64,000 bases of DNA from Sphingomicrobium sp. XHP0239 (GTDB lineage: Bacteria; Pseudomonadota; Alphaproteobacteria; Sphingomonadales; Sphingomonadaceae). Below, one piece after another: positions 59,748-64,000 of the stretch. The notes beneath the pieces were generated by a model that saw nothing but the letters and a program-made list of their open reading frames with translations, searched no databases and had not been told where the DNA came from. The stretch's first letter is position 1; every line of letters starts with the position of its first letter. Made by a program: the position numbers and the translations under genes. The DNA lies in assembly GCF_039555325.1 (NCBI RefSeq), contig NZ_CP154608.1:1302001-1366000 (forward strand), written 5' to 3'.

Positions 59748-59823
59748 TGGTGGGCGGTGACGGGCTCGAACCGCCGACCCTCTCGGTGTAAACGAGATGC
59801 TCTACCAACTGAGCTAACCGCCC
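59748..59823 (-). tRNA. tRNA-Val (anticodon TAC)
   Basis: A 76-base cloverleaf on the minus strand: acceptor GGGCGGT / ACCGCCC, D arm AGCTCAGTTGGTAGAGC, anticodon stem TCTCG / CGAGA with loop TTTACAC (TAC), T arm GGCGGTTCGAGCCCGTC, and encoded CCA at 59750-59748. Confidence 0.97.
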
Positions 59824-59868
59824 GACGCCACGCGCTGTATCGCGGCAGGAAGCGCCTCGCAAGCGGCC

Positions 59869-60786
59869 TCACACCGCCGGGATCGACCCTACCTTCGCGA
59901 AATAGGCTCGCAGAGCGCGGCTGGACTGTTCCGACAGCTCGACGAACACGCGGCGCCCGTCGTGGGGATCGCTGCGGCGAACGAACAATTTCTTGTCGAC
60001 CATCGTCTTCATCCAGCGCAGCGCGGTCGTCGGCGGCACCGCGGCCGCCATGCACAGCGACGAGACCGGAACGCGGTGTTGCGCGATCTCGGCGGCCAGC
60101 AGGTCCAGCATCATGTCCCACGCCGGATCATGGAACAGCGACTTGTCGAAGAACTGCTCGCGCATCCGCCGCGCGCGGATCAGCGCGCGAACGGTGTCGG
60201 CGGACAGGTCGCTGTCGGGCGCGTCCAACGCCGCTTCGGGGTTCACCGCGGGCGGGCTGGCATCGTAGCTCTCGTCGCTCAATTGCGCGAGCGCGGCGGC
60301 GATCCGCTGCACTTCTTCCGACAGCTTGCGCAACGCCTCGGGGTCGCTCGAACCGGCCTCGGCCACCCCGTCGATGTCGCGCGATCCCCGCGCGGCCAGC
60401 ATCGAGATCGCCGCCGCGCGCGTCCCCTCGTCCGGCGCGACGAGCAGTTCGACCTGGTCGCCGACCACTGCCTCGACCGCGTCGAGAAGGTCGGCGGACA
60501 AGGCGATCGCACTCGGCACCTCGCCGCTGTCGGAACGGGCATCGAACGCCATGAGCCAATGGTCGAGCGCCGTGCCCGGATCTGTGTCGAGTTCGATCCA
60601 CACCGGTCGATCCCCCAGCCGGTCGACCGTCGTGTCCTGCCACAGAAAGCGTTCGACCACCTCGATGCCGAGCCGCTCGACGAAACGAGCGATCTGATCG
60701 AGCCGTTCGTGATCGTCCGCGACCACATCGATGGCGGGGGGCAGGATCGCCTCGCGGCTGTTCCCGAAGTCCGTTTCACGATTCAC
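59869..60786 (-). CDS. MarR-like winged-helix regulator
   Basis: 305 residues from GTG 60786. The N-terminal part (VADDHERLDQIARFVERLGI; GDQVELLVAPDEGTRAAAIS) looks like a sensory or receiver-like domain without recognisable phosphorylation residues. A linker leads to a C-terminal winged helix (FHDPAWDMMLDLLAAEIAQH, MAAAVPPTTALRWMKTMVDK, RRVFVELSEQ). The same two-part arrangement recurs in sphingomonads as an uncharacterised MarR-like group. The start is uncertain because the frame is open further upstream. Confidence 0.65.
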   Translation of the reverse strand: MNRETDFGNSREAILPPAIDVVADDHERLDQIARFVERLGIEVVERFLWQDTTVDRLGDRPVWIELDTDPGTALDHWLMAFDARSDSGEVPSAIALSADLLDAVEAVVGDQVELLVAPDEGTRAAAISMLAARGSRDIDGVAEAGSSDPEALRKLSEEVQRIAAALAQLSDESYDASPPAVNPEAALDAPDSDLSADTVRALIRARRMREQFFDKSLFHDPAWDMMLDLLAAEIAQHRVPVSSLCMAAAVPPTTALRWMKTMVDKKLFVRRSDPHDGRRVFVELSEQSSRALRAYFAKVGSIPAV

Positions 60787-60923
60787 TGGAATGCACGTCC
60801 CTGTTGCAACGCGATCCGTCGCCGCAAACTGGGCGACCGGGATCGAGTGGGTCCGAGCGCCGCCGATGCTAGCGACTTGAGCCACGGCGCGCCAGCCTCT
60901 TCTCGTTCCGGTCCGATCCGGAG

Positions 60924-61268
60924 ATGTTGGCAAGGCAAATGCAACCCCTGCTGCCGCAGACGGTCTTCGTGAACGACCAGTCCCCACCCCTGACCCAGCG
61001 TACCGCCAAGCGCGCCCGCCGCCTCGCCGAGCTGGAAGATGTTCTGACCGACTGCGCCCGGCTGCTCGACGCCATCGCGCCCGGTTGTCCCGAGGCGCGC
61101 TTGATCGAACAGCGGATCGAACGTGCCCAGCGCGAGATCGACCGGCTACGCAGCCACGGCAACGTCGCCCCCGCCCGCGCGGATCAGCAGCGCGACCTGC
61201 TCGACCAGCTGTCCTACTGGAGCGGCAATGTCCTCGATCTCTATCCCGCGGCGTCGTCGAAGCGCTGA
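60924..61268 (+). CDS. Hypothetical helical protein
   Basis: 114 residues from ATG 60924, with ATG 60942 possible (108 residues). Predicted helical with no known domain (RTAKRARRLAELEDVLTDCA, ARLIEQRIERAQREIDRLRS). Its 3' end overlaps the end of the convergent cysQ gene by 28 bases. Moderate support from codon use. Confidence 0.5.
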   Translation: MLARQMQPLLPQTVFVNDQSPPLTQRTAKRARRLAELEDVLTDCARLLDAIAPGCPEARLIEQRIERAQREIDRLRSHGNVAPARADQQRDLLDQLSYWSGNVLDLYPAASSKR

Positions 61269-62053
61269 AGCGCCCCGATCGCGGGGGGCTGCCACCCCGA
61301 CGTCGCCACGAAGCCGGGATTGAAGAAACGCGGCTTTCCATAGGCGAGCGGTGCCCCGTCCGGCCCGTCGATCCGCCCCCCCGCGGCCAGCAGGATCGCG
61401 TGACCCGCGGCCGTGTCCCATTCCATCGTCGGCGACAGCCGCGGATAGATGTCCGCCCGCCCCTCGGCCAGCAGACAGAATTTGAGGCTCGATCCGATCG
61501 CCAGTCGCTCGTGGCCCTCGGGACAGGCCCGCTCGACATAGCGCAGCGTCTCGTCCGTCAGATGAGATTTCGACGTCAGCGCCATCGCTTTTGCCGATCG
61601 CTCGCGCACCGCGATCGCGCGCCGCTCGCCCGCCCGTTCGACCCATGCCCCCGCGCCCAGAACGCCCGCATAGGTGGCGCCCGACACGGGAACGTGGATG
61701 ACACCGAATGTCGGCACGCCATCCTCGATCAGTCCGATGTTGACGGTATAATCCTCGCCGCCGCGGACGAATTCCTTGGTGCCGTCCAGCGGATCGACCA
61801 GGAAGTAGCGGTCGCCGTGCGCGGGTATATGGCCCGCCTCGACCTGTTCTTCCGCGACGACCGGAACGTCGGGGGCGAGGTCGCGCAGCGCCGCCAGGAT
61901 CACCGCTTCCGCCGCGCGATCGGCGCGCGTGACGGGACTGTCGTCGGCCTTGTGCTCGACCGCGAACCCTTCCTCGACCACCCGGAGGATCGCCGCCCCC
62001 GCCGCCCGCACCGTGGCGGCCAGCGGGTCGACGAGGGCGCGCCGGTCGATCAC
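61241..62053 (-). CDS. cysQ: 3'(2'),5'-bisphosphate nucleotidase-type phosphatase
   Basis: 270 residues from GTG 62053. Inositol monophosphatase fold: PVVAEEQVEAGHIPAHG contributes metal-binding Glu, YFLVDPLDGTKEFVRGGEDY is the DPxDGT metal site, and the C-terminal SPTMEWDTAAGHAILLAAGG is the WDxxAG motif. The family removes 3'-phosphate from PAP in sulfur assimilation. CysQ is favoured over inositol or histidinol phosphatase by KEFV after the DGT, but the substrate is not certain. Confidence 0.85.
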   Translation of the reverse strand: MIDRRALVDPLAATVRAAGAAILRVVEEGFAVEHKADDSPVTRADRAAEAVILAALRDLAPDVPVVAEEQVEAGHIPAHGDRYFLVDPLDGTKEFVRGGEDYTVNIGLIEDGVPTFGVIHVPVSGATYAGVLGAGAWVERAGERRAIAVRERSAKAMALTSKSHLTDETLRYVERACPEGHERLAIGSSLKFCLLAEGRADIYPRLSPTMEWDTAAGHAILLAAGGRIDGPDGAPLAYGKPRFFNPGFVATSGWQPPAIGALQRFDDAAG

Positions 62054-62064
62054 GCCCTTCCGTC

Positions 62065-62844
62065 CTAGCGCGGCGCCATGCGGATACCGCCGTCCAGCCG
62101 GATGCTTTCGGCATTCAGGTAGGTCGTCTGCGCGATGAAGGCCGCCAATTCGGCATATTCCTCGGCCTGGCCCAGCCGCTTGGGAAACGGCACCTGCTCG
62201 CCCAGCGCGGTCTGCACCTTCTCGGGCATCATCGCGACCATCGGCGTCTTGAACACGCCCGGAAGGATCGTGTTCACGCGAATGCCGTCGCCCATGAGGT
62301 CGCGCGCGATCGGCAGCGCCATCGCAAGCACGCCGCCCTTCGATGCGGAATAGGCGGCCTGCCCGATCTGCCCGTCCTCGGCAGCCACCGAAGCGGTGTT
62401 GATGATGCAGCCGCGCTCGCCGTCGTCGAGCGGGTCGAGGCCGACCATCCCGTGCGCCGAATGGGCGATACAGCGGAACGAGCCGATCAGGTTGATGTTG
62501 ATGGCCAGTTCGAACTGGATCATCGGATAGAGCAGCCGCTCCTCGGTTTCCTTGTTCTTGCCGACCGTCTTGGCGGCGTTGGCGACGCCCGCGCAATTGA
62601 CCAGAATGCGCTCCTGCCCGTTGGCCTCGCGCGCCTTTTCGAACCCCGCCTTCACCGCATCGTCGCTGGTGACGTCCACGTCGCAGAAGGTGCCGCCGAT
62701 GTCGCTCGCGACCTTCTCGCCCGCATCGCCGTTCCGGTCAAAGATGGCGACCTTCGCCCCCATGCTCGCCAGCTTGCGCGCGGTGGCTTCGCCCAGACCC
62801 GATGCGCCGCCCGTGACGACCGCTGCTACTCCATCGACCTTCAT
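62065..62844 (-). CDS. HSD10-like 3-hydroxyacyl-CoA dehydrogenase (SDR)
   Basis: 259 residues. TGGASGLGEATARKL is the NAD motif, NCAGVANAAKTVGKNKETEE the NAG variant, and AYSASKGGVLAMALPIARDL the Tyr-x-x-x-Lys. It resembles human HSD10 and bacterial 3-hydroxyacyl-CoA dehydrogenases of fatty or branched acid breakdown, fitting the acyl-CoA carboxylase at the right edge. Starts just upstream of cysQ (12-base gap). Confidence 0.88.
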   Translation of the reverse strand: MKVDGVAAVVTGGASGLGEATARKLASMGAKVAIFDRNGDAGEKVASDIGGTFCDVDVTSDDAVKAGFEKAREANGQERILVNCAGVANAAKTVGKNKETEERLLYPMIQFELAININLIGSFRCIAHSAHGMVGLDPLDDGERGCIINTASVAAEDGQIGQAAYSASKGGVLAMALPIARDLMGDGIRVNTILPGVFKTPMVAMMPEKVQTALGEQVPFPKRLGQAEEYAELAAFIAQTTYLNAESIRLDGGIRMAPR

Positions 62845-63015
62845 GCTCGTTCTCCCGTTGAATGTTGGGTAGCCGACAAAGCGGCTTTTTTCTGCTATAC
62901 GGCTCGTGGGCTAACGGGATGCGGGCCGAACAATCAACCCGAAACCCGAGCCGTATTGCGTTCGCTTGAGGCCTTTTTTGGATCGCCTCGCACCAATCGA
63001 AGAGGGGACAAGACG

Positions 63016-63780
63016 ATGACACATCTTCTGACGACAGCCGCGGCGATGGCATTGCTCGCCCAGCCCGCGATCGCGCAGGATCGCGACGGGTTCGAAGGCA
63101 GCGGCCCGTCCATGAGCCGCGACAATCCGGACGGCGCCACGCAGCGCTCGGCCGCGGCCTATATCAAGATCGGCGACATCAAGGGCGAAAGCACGGACCG
63201 TCGAACCGGCGGCAATGGCGGCGGATTGATGGCCCAGGACGACTGGGTCGAGGCGACCCGGCTGGCTTGGGGCGATGCGGGATCGATGATGGAGGGCCAG
63301 GACTTGCGCCTCGTCCCGGCCGCGGACATCCGCGTCAATCGCTGGGAAACCGCCGCGCGGGCGTCCGACGATGCCGGGACCGGGCTTGCCACCGGCAAGC
63401 GACAGCACCGTGCGGTGACGGCCGGCGGAATTGACGAGGATTGCAACGACAGTTGCGAGGCGCCCCGGCCGGGTGTTCGCGTGAGGCCCCTCGATAAGGC
63501 CAGTCCCTACATCATGCATCGCGACATCGACAAATCGACCCCGCTCCTGATGACGGCGCTTCGCTCCAGCGAATGTCCGGCGGGCGTACAGATGGCCAGC
63601 ATGGACGTTCGCGAGGGCGACCAGACCATCCGGCTCAGCGACGTCACGGTCGAAGGCTGTCAGGCTTCGAGCGGGCCCCAGCAGCCCGGTCAGCCGATCT
63701 ATGACGCGATCGTCTTTTCCTACGGCGAGCGCCAGGCCGGGGACGATCTCACGCTGCGCAAGCGCCCGGGTCGCCGCTAA
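63016..63780 (+). CDS. Exported Hcp-like protein
   Basis: 254 residues from ATG 63016. A signal peptide (MTHLLTTAAAMALLAQPAIA then Q) is followed by SAAAYIKIGDIKGESTDRRT, the same opening as Hcp tube proteins of type VI secretion. Later HRDIDKSTPLLMTALRSSEC and IRLSDVTVEGCQASS match the Hcp tail. A Gly/Asp-rich insert (residues 65-145) separates the halves. Real Hcp has no signal peptide, and no other T6SS gene is visible, so this is probably a periplasmic or outer-membrane relative with another function. Two Cys pairs could form disulphides. Confidence 0.65.
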   Translation: MTHLLTTAAAMALLAQPAIAQDRDGFEGSGPSMSRDNPDGATQRSAAAYIKIGDIKGESTDRRTGGNGGGLMAQDDWVEATRLAWGDAGSMMEGQDLRLVPAADIRVNRWETAARASDDAGTGLATGKRQHRAVTAGGIDEDCNDSCEAPRPGVRVRPLDKASPYIMHRDIDKSTPLLMTALRSSECPAGVQMASMDVREGDQTIRLSDVTVEGCQASSGPQQPGQPIYDAIVFSYGERQAGDDLTLRKRPGRR

Positions 63781-64000
63781 CTAGTCCGCTTTTTCCACGA
63801 CGGCCAGCAGCGCATCGACCGCGACCTGCTGGCCGGCGCTGGCATTCAATTCCGCGACCGTCCCGTCGAACGGCGCGGTCAGCGCGTGCTCCATTTTCAT
63901 CGCCTCGAGCGTCAGCAGTCGATCGCCCGCGCTCACCTTCTGCCCCGCCTCGACCGCGACGCTCGTGACCTTGCCTGGCATGGGCGCGACGATCGCGCCG
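63781..64000 (-). CDS. Biotin-carrier end of an acyl-CoA carboxylase alpha subunit (partial)
   Basis: About 73 C-terminal residues are visible; the gene continues beyond the right edge. The sequence [20 protein letters not shown] and [20 protein letters not shown] holds the biotinylation lysine in EAMKMEH. It is the biotin carboxyl carrier domain of a carboxylase such as methylcrotonyl-CoA or propionyl-CoA carboxylase alpha. Its stop immediately abuts the stop of the Hcp-like gene. Confidence 0.88.
   Translation of the reverse strand, partial: GAIVAPMPGKVTSVAVEAGQKVSAGDRLLTLEAMKMEHALTAPFDGTVAELNASAGQQVAVDALLAVVEKAD

Noticed and set aside
58260..60554. 764-residue plus-strand frame rich in Arg and Pro
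   Set aside because: It runs through the membrane protein in another frame, across tRNA-Val and opposite the winged-helix gene. No coding signal.
60787..61539. Longer winged-helix regulator starting at 61539
   Set aside because: The extra part is Arg/Gly-rich, opposite cysQ and the helical protein, and has no domain. GTG 60786 fits better.
63016..63780. Genuine type VI secretion tube gene
   Set aside because: A Sec signal peptide and lack of any other T6SS component make a standard Hcp role unlikely, so it is called only Hcp-like.

Overview
The window looks like chromosomal DNA of a GC-rich alphaproteobacterium, most likely a sphingomonad (order Sphingomonadales). This is inferred from the split b/b' ATP synthase operon order, an alphaproteobacterial DUF6456-type protein, an HWE/HisKA_2-type bacteriophytochrome paired with heme oxygenase, a CrtO-like carotenoid acyltransferase, TonB-receptor style and codon use. 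No 16S gene is present, so the genus cannot be read.

Region 1 (1-5.6 kb) is accessory DNA. It holds a metal-handling cluster (cytochrome c/FTR1 fusion, CDF-type transporter, MerR regulator with a classic palindromic operator), then a patchwork of gene remnants (aldehyde dehydrogenase tail, small membrane protein, second MerR tail), then a cassette of hypothetical genes including a stand-alone MobA/MobL-like protein. Region 2 (5.9-18.2 kb) reads as a defence/stress island. It contains a three-gene operon (HicA-like protein, HTH protein, KGGVGR ATPase with helical repeats), divergent across twin GTTGAC-N4-GTCAAC palindromes from a three-gene CBASS (CD-NTase, stand-alone E2-like protein, CapV patatin phospholipase). 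Next come the RNA repair genes rtcR/rtcBA with a sigma-54 promoter and structured leader, and an orphan HsdR_N-type nuclease. A 3' fragment of tRNA-Thr and an intact tRNA-Arg follow.

Region 3 (18.9-36.4 kb) is catabolic. It has a TonB receptor, a tight minus-strand operon paaB-paaC-paaE-aminotransferase-E1(alpha-beta fusion)-E2, paaA set apart by lysA on the opposite strand, a sensor kinase, paaG and paaZ. The linkage suggests a route from aromatic amino acid to 2-oxo acid to acyl-CoA to ring epoxidation. paaD is missing from its usual place.

Region 4 (36.4-64 kb) is mostly core genome: atpIBEF'F, radC, purB-bphO-bphP (coupled), an MBL hydrolase, dnaKJ, fabGD, an outer membrane protein, rpsF-rpsR-rplI with an unusually long acidic bL9 tail, GST, regulators, tRNA-Val, cysQ, short-chain dehydrogenases, an exported Hcp-like protein and the biotinyl end of an acyl-CoA carboxylase alpha subunit. 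No CRISPR array, rRNA gene, complete insertion sequence or integrase gene was seen.
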